This document shows positions 29,417 to 44,246 of a stretch of DNA of 64,000 bases, one piece after another. The DNA comes from Alloyangia mangrovi (GTDB taxonomy: Bacteria > Pseudomonadota > Alphaproteobacteria > Rhodobacterales > Rhodobacteraceae). The stretch's first letter is position 1; every line of letters starts with the position of its first letter. Location of the stretch: contig NZ_NTHN02000003.1 in the NCBI RefSeq assembly GCF_002300555.2, positions 62,001 through 126,000 of the forward strand, in the 5' to 3' direction. The translations under genes and the position numbers were made by a program. The notes under the pieces were generated by a model. That model worked only from the letters and a program-made list of their open reading frames with translations, had not been told where the DNA came from and searched no databases.

Positions 29417-29838
29417 TGTCCCAGATCGAAGTCGAGATCCCGATCGGCGGCCGCCTCTTCGAGGTCGCCTGCCAGGAGGGCGAAGAACAATATCTCCAGG
29501 CCGCCGCCCGCATGTTGGACACCGAGGCGCAGGTGCTGGTCGGACAGATCGGCCGCATGCCCGAGGCGCGCATGCTGCTGATGGCAGGGCTGATGCTGGC
29601 GGACAAGACCGCCGGGCTCGAGGATCGCCTGCGCGAGACCGAGGACCGGCTGCGCGAGTCCGAGGAGCGCATGGCCGCCATGGCTGCCGAGGTGCGCGCC
29701 CTGCGCGACGCGCCGCCGCCCGAAGCCGAGCGCGTCGAGGTGCCGGTGATCCCGCGCAGCCTGACCGAGGCGATGGCCGAGCTTGCCGCCCGCGCCGAGG
29801 CGCTGGCCGAGGCGGTCGAGGAGAAAAGCGCCTCCTGA
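29416..29838 (+). CDS. zapA: Cell division protein ZapA
   Basis: FtsZ-ring stabiliser of 140 residues. The N-terminal ZapA domain reads VEIPIGGRLFEVACQEGEE then YLQAAARMLD, followed by the tetramerising coiled coil (about 55-95). A proline-rich linker and a second alanine/glutamate helix extend the C-terminus beyond the E. coli length (109). Overlaps the preceding coiled-coil gene by one base, indicating translational coupling. Confidence 0.88.
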   Translation: MSQIEVEIPIGGRLFEVACQEGEEQYLQAAARMLDTEAQVLVGQIGRMPEARMLLMAGLMLADKTAGLEDRLRETEDRLRESEERMAAMAAEVRALRDAPPPEAERVEVPVIPRSLTEAMAELAARAEALAEAVEEKSAS

Positions 29839-29841
29839 GCC

Positions 29842-29957
29842 TTTCTTCTAGGTCCAAATATCCCGGGGGAGTCCGCGCAGCGGACGGGGGCAGAGCCCCC
29901 TCGGAGCCTTCCGCATGTGGCGCCGCCGGGAGAGAGCGTATTTGGAAAGAGAAGAAG
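29842..29957 (+). repeat. Dispersed palindromic intergenic repeat, copy 4 (most complete)
   Basis: Module A CTAGGTCCAAATATCCC (29848-29864), hairpin TCCGCGCAGCGGA (29872-29884), palindrome GGGGGCAGAGCCCCC (29886-29900) and module B TATTTGGAAAGAGAAGAA (29939-29956). B is a diverged inverted copy of A. It fills the gap between convergent zapA and eno. Confidence 0.8.
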
Positions 29958-29978
29958 CGCCGGGCGGCGGCGGCACTG

Positions 29979-30005
29979 AAAAGGGCGGGGAAATTCCCCG
30001 CCCTT
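29979..30005. terminator. Terminator between zapA and eno
   Basis: AAGGGCGGGG (29981-29990), 5-base loop, CCCCGCCCTT (29996-30005), with AA upstream that reads TTTT on the eno strand. It lies 22 bases past the eno stop and also follows module B on the plus strand. Confidence 0.7.
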
Positions 30006-30027
30006 CGTCTTCCAGGATCGTCGCGGA

Positions 30028-31338
<1,311 letters not shown>

Positions 31339-31371
31339 CTATAGCAGGGGTTCGGCAGATGTAAATAATCA

Positions 31372-31385
31372 CGGTAACGCTAACA
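31372..31385. promoter_or_regulatory. CceR-like operator upstream of eno
   Basis: CGGTAACGCTAACA matches 10 of 12 informative positions of TGTTANCGNTAACA. Its centre is about 73 bases before the eno start. Confidence 0.6.
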
Positions 31386-31394
31386 TGGCCTGTT

Positions 31395-31424
31395 CCCATG
31401 GGGTTGCGCTAACAACCCCATGGG
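31395..31424. promoter_or_regulatory. Perfect 11-bp inverted repeat upstream of eno
   Basis: CCCATGGGGTT (31395-31405) and AACCCCATGGG (31414-31424) enclose GCGCTAAC, a half-CceR-like core. No T-run follows and no gene ends here, so it looks like an operator or 5'-UTR structure between divergent eno and the MscS gene. Confidence 0.6.
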
Positions 31425-31554
31425 CTTGCATGATTGTTTTTTGCCCTGCCGGAAATGGCCTCTAGGTTTTTGCTGCAGACGCACAGTCAATGTTCAGCAG
31501 GAAAGGCCGCGCGAGGGGTGCCGAGGGGAGGACGGCGCCGCGCGGAGATGGCGC

Positions 31555-32742
31555 ATGGAAGACGAACTCAGCCAGATCGGCCAGCAGGTGGCCGACATCT
31601 CCGAGCTCGACCAGCTCGAGCAGCAAGTGGCGGATTTTTCGGAAACGGTCGAGGCGATCATCCCGGTTCTGCCAGGCTGGGTGATGCCCGCGGTGGTGCT
31701 GGGCCTGGCCTTCCTGATCGGGGTGCTGGCCTTCCGGCTGGTCTTCGGCCTGCTGACAAGGGCCGTGGCCAAGCGCGATCTCTTCTGGCGCAGCCTCGTG
31801 TCGCGCACCCGCCGCCCGCTGCGCATGGGGCTGGTGGTGTTCTTCCTGGCCATCGGCGTGGCGGTGGCTCCGCTCGATGCCGCCTGGCGAGAGCTGGCGC
31901 AGCATGCGCTGCTGATCGCCTTCATCATTCTTGTCGCCTGGGTGGTGTACACCGCGCTGAACATCTGGACCACGGTGCGGCTGCGAAAGTTCTCGCTAGA
32001 TGCCGAGGACAATTTCCTCGCCCGCAAGCACGTCACGCAAAGCCGCATCCTGGTGCGGCTGACCGGCTGGCTGCTCCTTATCGTCACCATTTCGGCGATC
32101 CTGATGACCTTTCCGGGGGTGCGGCAATGGGGCGTGTCGCTGCTGGCCTCGGCGGGGGCGGCGGGCATCGTGGTGGGCTTTGCCTTCCAGCCGGTGCTGA
32201 AGAACCTGATCGCCGGCATCCAGCTCGCCATCACCCAGCCGATCCGCATCGACGACGCGGTGATCGTCGAGGGCGAATGGGGCTGGATCGAGGAAATCAC
32301 CGGCACCTATGTCGTCATCAAGATCTGGGATTGGCGGCGGCTGATCGTGCCGCTGAGCTACTTCATCGAGCAGCCCTTCCAGAACTGGACTCGCGACGGC
32401 TCGTCGCTGATCGGCGGGGTGCTGCTGTATCTAGATCACTGCGCCGACATCGGCAGGATCCGCGACAAGATGAACGAGATCTGCCGCGAGAGCGAACTCT
32501 GGGACGGCAACGTCTGTCACCTGCAGGTGAACGACTTCCGCGAGCGGGTGATGGAGATCCGCATCCTCGCCTCGGCCCGCAACGCCCCGCGCACCTATGA
32601 CCTGCGCTGCGAGATCCGCGAGAAGCTGATCACCTGGATCCAGCGCGAGATGCCCGAGGCGCTGCCGCGCACCCGCGAGACGGTCTCGGTGGATGCCGCG
32701 AACAGCGTGACGGCGCCGGGAATCGAGGTCGTGGGCGGGTGA
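31555..32742 (+). CDS. Mechanosensitive ion channel, MscS family (small form)
   Basis: 395 residues. After an acidic leader with heptad-like spacing (residues 1-35) come about four hydrophobic helices (about 42-65, 90-108, 115-135, 165-185), then the pore helix AGIVVGFAFQPVLKNLIAGI and the MscS beta domain with ITQPIRIDDAVIVEG. The pore helix carries alanine/glycine packing as in MscS. Second MscS-type channel in the window, unrelated in architecture to the DUF3772 one. ATG chosen at 31555. Confidence 0.88.
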   Translation: MEDELSQIGQQVADISELDQLEQQVADFSETVEAIIPVLPGWVMPAVVLGLAFLIGVLAFRLVFGLLTRAVAKRDLFWRSLVSRTRRPLRMGLVVFFLAIGVAVAPLDAAWRELAQHALLIAFIILVAWVVYTALNIWTTVRLRKFSLDAEDNFLARKHVTQSRILVRLTGWLLLIVTISAILMTFPGVRQWGVSLLASAGAAGIVVGFAFQPVLKNLIAGIQLAITQPIRIDDAVIVEGEWGWIEEITGTYVVIKIWDWRRLIVPLSYFIEQPFQNWTRDGSSLIGGVLLYLDHCADIGRIRDKMNEICRESELWDGNVCHLQVNDFRERVMEIRILASARNAPRTYDLRCEIREKLITWIQREMPEALPRTRETVSVDAANSVTAPGIEVVGG

Positions 32743-32760
32743 GGCGACGTCCGGCGGCTC

Positions 32761-33654
32761 TCAGAGCCCCCGGCTCACGTCCCGTTGCTGCTGTGCCCGC
32801 ACGAGCCGGTGCTCACGCACGAAGGTGTAGAGCCCGGCACCGAGGATCAGCGCGGCCCCCGCGAGGGTCCAGCCATCGGGGCGCTCGCCGAAGACCAGCA
32901 TCCCGAGGCTCGCGGTGAAGATCAGCCGGGTGTAGCGGAAGGGCGAGACCGCCGCGACCTCGGCCATGCGCATGGCGTTGGTCACCGCGAGGTAGCCGCC
33001 CGCGGTCACCGCGATGGCGGCCAGCATCGGCGCCAGGGCCGGCAGGGTGAAGACCGGCGCCCGGCCCGAGATGAGCAGCAGCACGAGGCCCACCGGCGCG
33101 ATGGAAATCATGCCCCAGGCCGAGACCACCACCGAGGGGATCGCGGCAGGCAGGGTGCGGGTCACCAGGTCGCGTGCGGCAAGACCGATGACCCCGACGA
33201 CGGCGAAAATCTCCCAGCCGGTGAATTCCGCGCCGAAGGGGCGGATCACCATCAGCATGCCGACAAGACCGACGCCGATCGCCGACCAGCGGCGCCAGCC
33301 GACCGTCTCGCCAAGGAAAAGCGCCGCGCCCAAAGTCACCGCCAGCGGCGCGGTCTGCATGATCGCCGCCATGACCGAGAGCGGGATATAGGTCAGGCCG
33401 ATGATCATGCCGAGCCCGCCGACCATCTCGAAGAGGTTGCGCAGCAGCACACGCGGGTGCAGCGCGTCGGCGCGGCGCAGCGGCAGCCCCTTGAGCCGGG
33501 CGAGGATCAGGAAGACGCTGCAGCCGCCGAGCCCGATGGCCATCATGACCTGACCGGAGGGCGCCTGCAGCGTCGACAGCTTGATGAAGGCGTCGCTGAG
33601 AGCCAGCAACGCCATGCCAAGCACCATCAGGGCGATGGCGCGGAGGGTATCCAT
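32761..33654 (-). CDS. EamA/DMT family transporter at the end of the glycogen operon
   Basis: 297 residues, ten hydrophobic helices in two EamA repeats. Substrate unknown. The start is only 15 bases after the pgm stop, so it probably shares the glycogen operon message, though no link to sugar export is known. Different in sequence from the EamA protein at 7531-8490. Confidence 0.85.
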   Translation of the reverse strand: MDTLRAIALMVLGMALLALSDAFIKLSTLQAPSGQVMMAIGLGGCSVFLILARLKGLPLRRADALHPRVLLRNLFEMVGGLGMIIGLTYIPLSVMAAIMQTAPLAVTLGAALFLGETVGWRRWSAIGVGLVGMLMVIRPFGAEFTGWEIFAVVGVIGLAARDLVTRTLPAAIPSVVVSAWGMISIAPVGLVLLLISGRAPVFTLPALAPMLAAIAVTAGGYLAVTNAMRMAEVAAVSPFRYTRLIFTASLGMLVFGERPDGWTLAGAALILGAGLYTFVREHRLVRAQQQRDVSRGL

Positions 33655-33669
33655 GGTCTTGTCTTCCGA

Positions 33670-37168
<3,499 letters not shown>

Positions 37169-37172
<4 letters not shown>

Positions 37173-39223
37173 GCCTCCTCTGCCAGCAAGAGCACCGAGT
37201 TCGCCGCCAGCGTTACGGTGCCGCCGAGGCGCTGCGGGGCGGCCTCGGGGTCGGTGGTGTCGATATGGCGCACCCAGGAGTAACCCTCGCCGGGGTCGGG
37301 CAGGGTCAGCTCCACTGCCTCGCCTGCGTTGAGCGCGATGTAGATCGCCTCTTCGCGCTGCTTGTAGAGCGGCGTGCCCGAGGCCATGCGGAACTCGGCG
37401 CAGAGCACCTTGAGATGGCCGTTGGTCCAGTCGGCGCGGGTCATTTCCTGTCCGTCGGGGCGCCACCAGAAGAGATCGGGCACCCCGTCGACCCGTCGCG
37501 GGCGCGAGTGCAGGTAGCGGCGCTGGCGCAGGATCGGGTGCGCCTTTCGAAAGGCGATGAGCTTGCGGGTGAAGGCATGGAAGGCATCGTCGCGGCTGTC
37601 CCAGTCGATCCAGCCGGTCTCGTTGTCCTGCGCGTAGGCGTTGTTGTTGCCGCCTTGCGAGTTGCCGATCTCGTCGCCGGCAAGGATCATCGGCGTGCCC
37701 TGGCTGAGCAGCAGCGTCGCCATCAGGTTGCGGCGGCGTTGGGCGCGGGCCTCGAGGATCGCCTCGTCTTCGCTCGGGCCCTCGACGCCCATGTTGTCCG
37801 AGTGGTTCTCGCCGTGGCCGTCGCGGTTGTTCTCGCCGTTGGCCTCGTTGTGGCGGCGGGTGTAGGAGACCACGTCCATCAGGGTGAAGCCGTCATGGGC
37901 GGTAATCAGGTTCACCGAGGCGGTGGCATTGCGGCCCGAATGGTCGAAGAGCCCCGCCGAGCCGGTGATCCGGTCGGCCATCACCGGCACATGCCCCAGG
38001 TCACCGCGCCAGAAGCGGCGGACGCCGTCGCGGTATTGGTCGTTCCACTCGCTGAACGGGGGCGGGTAGCCGCCGAGCTGGTAGCCGCCGGGCCCGATGT
38101 CCCAGGGCTCGGCGATGAGCTTCTTTGCTGCGAGGACCGGGTCCTGCCGCAGCGCCTTGAAGAAAGCGGAGTTGCGGTCGAAGCCCTGCGGCGTGCGGCC
38201 CAGCGTCGAGCAAAGGTCGAAGCGGAAACCGTCGACGCCCATGGTGGTGGCCCAGTAGCGCAGGCTGTCCATCACCATGCGCAACACCATCGGGTGGTCG
38301 ATGTTGAGCGTGTTGCCGGTGCCGGTGTCATTGATGTAGCTCCGCTTGTCCTCGGGGAGCCGGTAGTAGCTGGCGTTGTCGAGCCCGCGGAAGCTGAGCG
38401 TCGGCCCGTGCTCGTCGCCCTCGCAGCTGTGGTTGTAGACGACGTCGAGGATCACTTCGATCCCGGCGGCATGCAGCCGGGCGACCATGTGCTGGAACTC
38501 CCAGAGCGCGTCCTGGGTGAGATAGCGCGGATCGGGGGCGAAGAAGCCGAGGGTCTGGTAGCCCCAGTAGTTCCTGAGCCCCTTGTCGACGAGGAACTTG
38601 TCGTTGAGGAAGCTTTGCACCGGCAGCAGTTCGATCGCGGTGATCCCGAGGTCGGTCAGGTAGTTGAGCACCGGGTCGGACGCGATGCCGAGAAAGCTTC
38701 CCGGATGCTCGGCACCCGGAAAGCGCTGGGTGAGACCCTTTACGTGGGCCTCGTAGATGATGCTCTTGGCTAGCCGGGTTTCGGGAGGCTTGGTCTCGCC
38801 CCAGTCAAAGCTCGTGTCCACCACCACGCCCTTGGGCATGAAGGGCGCACTGTCGGTGGTGTTGCGGCTCTCGAGCCCACCGAAGAGCGCGTCGTTCCAC
38901 ACCGGGTGGCCGGTGATGCGCCGGGCATAGGGATCGAGCAGCAGCTTGTGGGGGTTGAAGCGGTGCCCCTGCCGCGGCTGGAACGGTCCCTCGACGCGGA
39001 AGCCGTAGTGCTGGCCGGGGGTGAGCCCGGGTACCCGCCCGTGCCAGACGTCGCCGTCGCGCTCGGGCAGGGGGAGCCGGCGGGTTTCGGTGCCATCCTC
39101 GTCGAAGAGACAGAGCGTGACGGCCTCGGCATGGGCGGAGAAGACCGCGAAATTCACCCCATCGCCGTCAAAAGTCGCGCCGAGCGGGCTGGCGGATCCC
39201 GCGAGGATGACCGGCTCGCTCAT
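37169..39223 (-). CDS. glgX: Glycogen debranching enzyme
   Basis: Isoamylase-type GH13 enzyme that cuts alpha-1,6 branches left by glycogen phosphorylase. 684 residues: N-terminal CBM48 (about 10-100), then the GH13 barrel with the nucleophile in GVDGFRFDLCSTLGR, acid/base in LIAEPWDIGPGG and TAHDGFTLMDVV. The beta-strand motif VILDVVYNHSCEGDE is also intact. The start lies seven bases beyond glgA. Confidence 0.95.
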
Positions 39224-39230
39224 CTATGCC

Positions 39231-40653
39231 TCATGGAGTCTTGGCCTTGACCATATCTTCGTAGAGCGCCGCATACTTTGCCGCCGAATGGGTCCAGCTC
39301 ACCGGCGAGGCCATCGCGTTGGTCATCATGCGCGTCCAGGTTTCCTTGTCCTGGTACAGAGTTATAAGCCGCATCATCGCCTGGGCCAGAGCCTGGGCGG
39401 TCACCGGGTGGAATTGCAGGCCGGTTGCACAGCCTGCTGCCAATCCGGCAGGCGATGCGTTGATCACCGTGTCCGCCAGACCGCCCGTGAGCGCCACAAG
39501 AGGCAGGGTTCCGTAGCGCAGCCCGTAGAGCTGGGTCAGCCCGCAGGGCTCGAAGCGCGAGGGCACGAGAATCGCATCGCCCCCGGCCATCAGCCGATGC
39601 GCGAATTCCTCGTCGTAGCCGATGCGCACCGCGACGCCCGGGTGCTTCTGCGCCTTCCGCTGGAAGGCCTCTTCCAGCCCCGGGTTGCCCGAGCCCAGCA
39701 GCGCCAGCTGGCCGCCGCGGTCGAGCAGGGCGGGCAGGGCCTGCAGCAGGATGTCGAGCCCTTTCTGTTCGGTCATCCGCGAGATCACCACGCAGAGCGG
39801 GCCGGGCCAGTCGGTCGGCAGGCCGAGCTCCTTGCGCAGCGCGGCCTTGTGCTCGGCCTTCTCGGCGATGGTCTTGTAGGGGGGGCGTCCAGAGCGCCTC
39901 GTCGATGCCGTTGAGGATGCCGACCATGTCCTCCTGCCGCTCGCGCAGCACCCCGTCGAGCCCCATGCCGAAGTCCTTGGTCATCAGCTCGGTGGCGTAA
40001 GTGGGCGAGACGGTCGAGAGCTTGTCGGCATAAACCAGCCCTGCCTTCAGCGCCGAGACGCTGTCCCAGAACTCGTAGCCGCGCTGGTGGAAGCCGGTGC
40101 GCGGCAGGCCGAGCGTACCGATGCGCGCCGCCGAGGCCATGCCCTGGAAGGCGATGTTGTGGATGGTCATCAGCGTCGAGACCCGGCCCGCGGCACCGAG
40201 TTCGCGCAGGTAGAGCGGCGCGAAGCCCGCCTGCCAGTCGTGGCAGTGCAGGATCTGCGGGCGCCACTCCTCGATCCCGTCGGCGCCGATCATCGCGGCG
40301 ACCGACGAGAGCGCGGCAAAGCGCTCGGGATTGTCGCGCCAGTCGTTGCCGTTCTTGTCCATGTAGGGACCGCCGTCGCGGTCAAAGAGATGCGGCGCCT
40401 CGAGCACGTAGAGCACCTGATCCCCCAGCGGCGCCTTCAGCACCCGCGCGGGGCCGCCGAAGAGATCGCCATATTCCGCCGCCACCGCCTGCGTCGGCAG
40501 CTTGGCGATGACCTGCCGGTAGCCCGGCAGCAGCACCCGCATGTCGACCCCGTGCACCGCCAGCGCGCCGGGCAGGGCGCCGACGACATCGGCCAGCCCT
40601 CCGGTCTTGATCAGCGGCACACATTCCGAGGCGACAGACAGGACTCTTGTCAT
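39231..40653 (-). CDS. glgA: Glycogen synthase (ADP-glucose, GT5), frameshifted as read
   Basis: Elongates alpha-1,4-glucan from ADP-glucose. The N-terminal motif [20 protein letters not shown] (KTGGL ADP-glucose loop) and the C-terminal [18 protein letters not shown] and TGGLADTV are intact. The frame breaks at the 7-base homopolymer 39879-39885 (G on plus, C on coding strand). Removing one base joins [11 protein letters not shown] to [14 protein letters not shown] and yields about 473 residues. Start overlaps the glgC stop (ATGA). Probably a sequence error. Confidence 0.92.
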
Positions 40654-41913
40654 TTGGCGGCTTCCCTCCGGTCGAGCATTCCTTGCGTGATCAGCGTCAC
40701 GCCGCCAGGCGTGACACGGAACCACTTTGCGTCTTCCTCCGGATCCTCGCCGACCACAAGCCCTTCGGGAATATGCACCCCGCGATTGACCACGGTGTTT
40801 GTCAGCCGGACATGGCGCGAGACGTAAACGTTGGGCAAAAGTACCACGCGTTCAAGCGAAGCATATGAATTCGTGTGCACCTTGGTGAACAGCAGCGACT
40901 CGCGAATCTCGGTGCCCGAGACGATGCAGCCGCCGGCGATCAGCGAGCTCACGGCAGAGCCGCGACGGTCTTCCTCGTCGTGGATGAACTTGGCTGGGGG
41001 CACCACCTCGGCATAGGTCCAGATCGGCCAGTCGGTGTCCCAGAGGTCGAGCTCGGGGTCGAAGTTGGTCAGGTCGATGTTGGCGCGCCAGAAGGCATCC
41101 ACCGTGCCGACGTCGCGCCAGTAGGCGGGTTTGCCGGCCTCGCGCACGCAGCTGTCCTCGAAACGGTGCGCCTGCGCGCCACCCGCGGCGACGATCTCGG
41201 GGATCATGTCATTGCCGAAGTCGTGGCTCGAGCTTTCCGAGCCCAGATCTTCCACCAGCTTGCCGCGCAGGTACTTCCAGTCGAAGACGTAGATGCCCAT
41301 GCTGACCAGCGTCTTGTCGTGATCGTCGGGCAGGCCCGGCGGATCCTTGGGCTTTTCGAGGAAAGAGGTGATCCGGTCGCTTTCGTTGACCGCCATGCAG
41401 CCGAAGGCGCTGGCCTCGGACCGGTCCACGGTCAGGCAGCCCACGGTCACCTGAGCGCCGCTCTCGACGTGCTGCTCGAGCATCTCCTCGTAGTCCATCT
41501 TGTAGATGTGGTCGCCCGCGAGGATGACGATGTAGTCGATGTCATAGCTGTCGATGATGTCGATGTTCTGCGCCACCGCGTCGACGGTGCCGCGGTACCA
41601 TGTCTGCTCGTTGTAGCGCTGCGAGGCGGGAAGGATGTCGAGGAATTCATTCCGCTCGGCGCGGAAGAAGTTCCAGCCGCGCTGGCAGTGGCGGATCAGG
41701 CTGTGCGCCTTGTACTGCGTGGCGAGGGCGATCTTGCGGATGCCGGAGTTGAGCGCGTTGGAGAGTGCGAAGTCGATGATCCGAGCCTTTCCGCCAAAAT
41801 AGACGGCCGGCTTGACGCGAAAATTCGTCAACTCGTGCAGGCGCGAGCCACGGCCCCCCCGCAAGCACGAAGGCCATGCTGCGGCTCGCGAGCCTCTGGG
41901 AACGTCGGGGCAT
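40650..41913 (-). CDS. glgC: Glucose-1-phosphate adenylyltransferase, frameshifted as read
   Basis: Makes ADP-glucose from glucose-1-P and ATP, the committed step of glycogen synthesis. The nucleotide loop and the rest of the protein are conserved ([20 protein letters not shown], then [18 protein letters not shown]). The break is at the 7-base run 41854-41860, inside codons for AGGRGS: with one base removed, MAFVLAGG runs straight into RGSRLHEL. About 420 residues. Start ATG 41913 follows AAAGGAGGAG. The break falls in the catalytic loop, so as read the enzyme would be null. Confidence 0.92.
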
Positions 41914-41975
41914 TCGTCTCCTCCTTTACTTAAATTCGATGTGTCGGGCAAAGCCGTGACACGGGTATGAATGGA

Positions 41976-44174
41976 TCAGCTGTCCTCGCGAACGAGGAAG
42001 ATCGCCGAAAGCGGCGGCAGGAAGAGCTCGGCCGAGGCGGGATAGCCGTGGCTGGGCTCGTCGTCGGCGATGACGCGGCCGAAATTCCCGCGATTGCCAC
42101 CGCCGTAAATGCCTGCATCGGTGTTCAGCGCCTCGCGCCAGACGCCGGTGTCGGGCAGGCCGATGCGGTAGCGCGGCTGCTCGGCAGGCGTGAAATTGCA
42201 GATCACCGCCACTTCGGGCTCGTCCGAGCGGCCACGGCGGATCCACGAGAAGACCGAGTTGCCGGTGTCGCCGCCGGCGATCCAGGCAAAGCCCTCTTCC
42301 TCGCAGTCCTTTGCGTGCAGCGCGGGGGTCTCGCAATAGAGATCGTTGAGATCGCGGATCAGCCGCTGGATCCCGGCGTGCTGCGGATCGTCGAGGCAGG
42401 CCCAGTCGATCTCGGCGTCGTGGTTCCACTCATGTGCCTGCGCGAACTCCTGCCCCATGAACAGCAGTTTCTTGCCCGGATGGCCCCACATGAAACCGTA
42501 GTAAGCCCGCAGGTTGGCGAATTTCTCCCACTGGTTGCCGGGCATCTTGCCCAGCATCGAGCCCTTGCCGTGCACCACCTCGTCGTGGCTGATCGGCAGG
42601 ATGAAATTCTCGGAAAAGGCGTAGACCAGTCCGAAGGTCATCTGGTGGTGGTGGTAGCTCCGGTAGATGGGATCCTTGCGGATGTATTCGAGCGTGTCGT
42701 TCATCCAGCCCATGTTCCACTTGAAGCCGAAGCCGAGCCCGCCCTGATCTACCGGCGAGGAGACACCCGGATAGGACGTGCTCTCCTCGGCCACGTTCAT
42801 GATGCCGGGGTGCTGGCCGTAGCACTCGGTGTTCATCCGGCGCAGCATGGAGATCGCCTCGTAGTTCTCGCGCCCGCCGTCCTTGTTCGGCACCCATTCA
42901 CCCTCGGGACGGGAGTAATCGCGGTAGAGCATCGAAGCCACCGCATCCACCCGCAGCCCGTCGGCGTGGTATTCCTCGAGCCAGTAGAGCGCGTTTGAGG
43001 TCAGGTAGTTGGCCACCTCGGCACGGCCGTAATTGTAGATCAGCGTATTCCAGTCGTGGTGGAAACCTTCCTTGGGGTCGGCATGCTCGTAGAGCGCGGT
43101 GCCGTCAAAGCGCCCGAGCCCATGCGCGTCGGTGGGGAAATGGCCGGGCACCCAGTCGAGGATCACCCCGATCCCGGCGCGGTGCGCGGCGTTCACCAGG
43201 TCGCGGAACTCATGCGGCAGACCGTGGCGGATGGTCGGTGCGAACATGCCGATGGGCTGGTAACCCCAGGAGCCGTCGAAAGGGTATTCGCAGATCGGCA
43301 GCAGCTCGATATGGGTGAAGCCCATCTCGGCGACGTAATCGACCAGTTCCTCCGCCGCCTCGATGTAGGAGATCGGTCGGCCCCAGTCCTTGCGTCGCCA
43401 CGAGGGCAGGTGGACTTCGTAGATCGAGATCGGCGCCGAGCGGCTCTGTGCCTCGGCGCGGGTCTCGAACCAGTCGTCGTCGGTCCAGCCGTAACCGGAG
43501 ATGTCGCGCACGATCGAGGCATTGGCAGGCGGGTGCTCCGAGCCGAAGCCGATGGGGTCGGCTTTGCGCGGCTGCACCGTGCCGTCCGGGCCGACGATCT
43601 CGTAGCGGTAGAAGGCGCCGTCGCCGACATGCGGCAGGAAGATTTCCCACACGCCGGTGGCGCCCCGGCGGCGCATGGGGTTGCGCAGACCGTCCCACCA
43701 GTTGAAATCGCCCACCACCGAGACGCGCTTGGCATTCGGCGCCCAGACCGCGAAGTGGGTACCCGGCACGCCCTCGTGGGTCATCACATGGGCGCCGAGC
43801 ACCTCCCAGAGGCGCTGGTGGCTGCCTTCGCCCAGCAGGTATTCGTCGATCTCTCCGAGCACAGTGCCGAAACGGTAGGGATCCTCGCGCTCGAAGACAT
43901 GCGGCTCCCCGTCTTCGCCATGGTCCTCACCAAAGAGCGTGTAGGCCATGTCGCCCGGCACCGGGCCGCGGAAGAAGCCCGGCACGTTGGTCGGCTCGAG
44001 CGGATGGCGCACGCCCCGGACCACGGCCCACATCCGGTCGGCACCGGGGTCGTAGGTGGTGACATAGCGTGCGCCGTCCTGCTCATGCGGCCCGAGCACG
44101 GCAAAGGGATCGTCATGATGGCCCCGCAGAAGCCGCAGCAGGGCAGAGTCGAGGGGTGTGGACGCTGTACTCAT
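41976..44174 (-). CDS. glgB: 1,4-alpha-glucan branching enzyme (GH13)
   Basis: Adds alpha-1,6 branches to glycogen. 732 residues: N1 domain and CBM48 (about 1-230), then the barrel with the nucleophile in ADGLRVDAVASMLYRDY, the acid/base in NVAEESTSYPGV and SHDEVVHGKGSML. The all-bacterial GlgB type-1 layout. Lies 62 bases before glgC and 72 after glgP in the same direction. Confidence 0.96.
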   Translation of the reverse strand: MSTASTPLDSALLRLLRGHHDDPFAVLGPHEQDGARYVTTYDPGADRMWAVVRGVRHPLEPTNVPGFFRGPVPGDMAYTLFGEDHGEDGEPHVFEREDPYRFGTVLGEIDEYLLGEGSHQRLWEVLGAHVMTHEGVPGTHFAVWAPNAKRVSVVGDFNWWDGLRNPMRRRGATGVWEIFLPHVGDGAFYRYEIVGPDGTVQPRKADPIGFGSEHPPANASIVRDISGYGWTDDDWFETRAEAQSRSAPISIYEVHLPSWRRKDWGRPISYIEAAEELVDYVAEMGFTHIELLPICEYPFDGSWGYQPIGMFAPTIRHGLPHEFRDLVNAAHRAGIGVILDWVPGHFPTDAHGLGRFDGTALYEHADPKEGFHHDWNTLIYNYGRAEVANYLTSNALYWLEEYHADGLRVDAVASMLYRDYSRPEGEWVPNKDGGRENYEAISMLRRMNTECYGQHPGIMNVAEESTSYPGVSSPVDQGGLGFGFKWNMGWMNDTLEYIRKDPIYRSYHHHQMTFGLVYAFSENFILPISHDEVVHGKGSMLGKMPGNQWEKFANLRAYYGFMWGHPGKKLLFMGQEFAQAHEWNHDAEIDWACLDDPQHAGIQRLIRDLNDLYCETPALHAKDCEEEGFAWIAGGDTGNSVFSWIRRGRSDEPEVAVICNFTPAEQPRYRIGLPDTGVWREALNTDAGIYGGGNRGNFGRVIADDEPSHGYPASAELFLPPLSAIFLVREDS

Positions 44175-44246
44175 GACGTGACTGTAGTCGGTTCCGTGCG
44201 TCTGGCAATGATCTGAGGCGGTCAGGCCCAGTAAGATTTTGTTTGC

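Noticed and set aside
39231-39791. A separate short glycosyltransferase gene
   Set aside because: It is the C-terminal part of glgA after the homopolymer frameshift.
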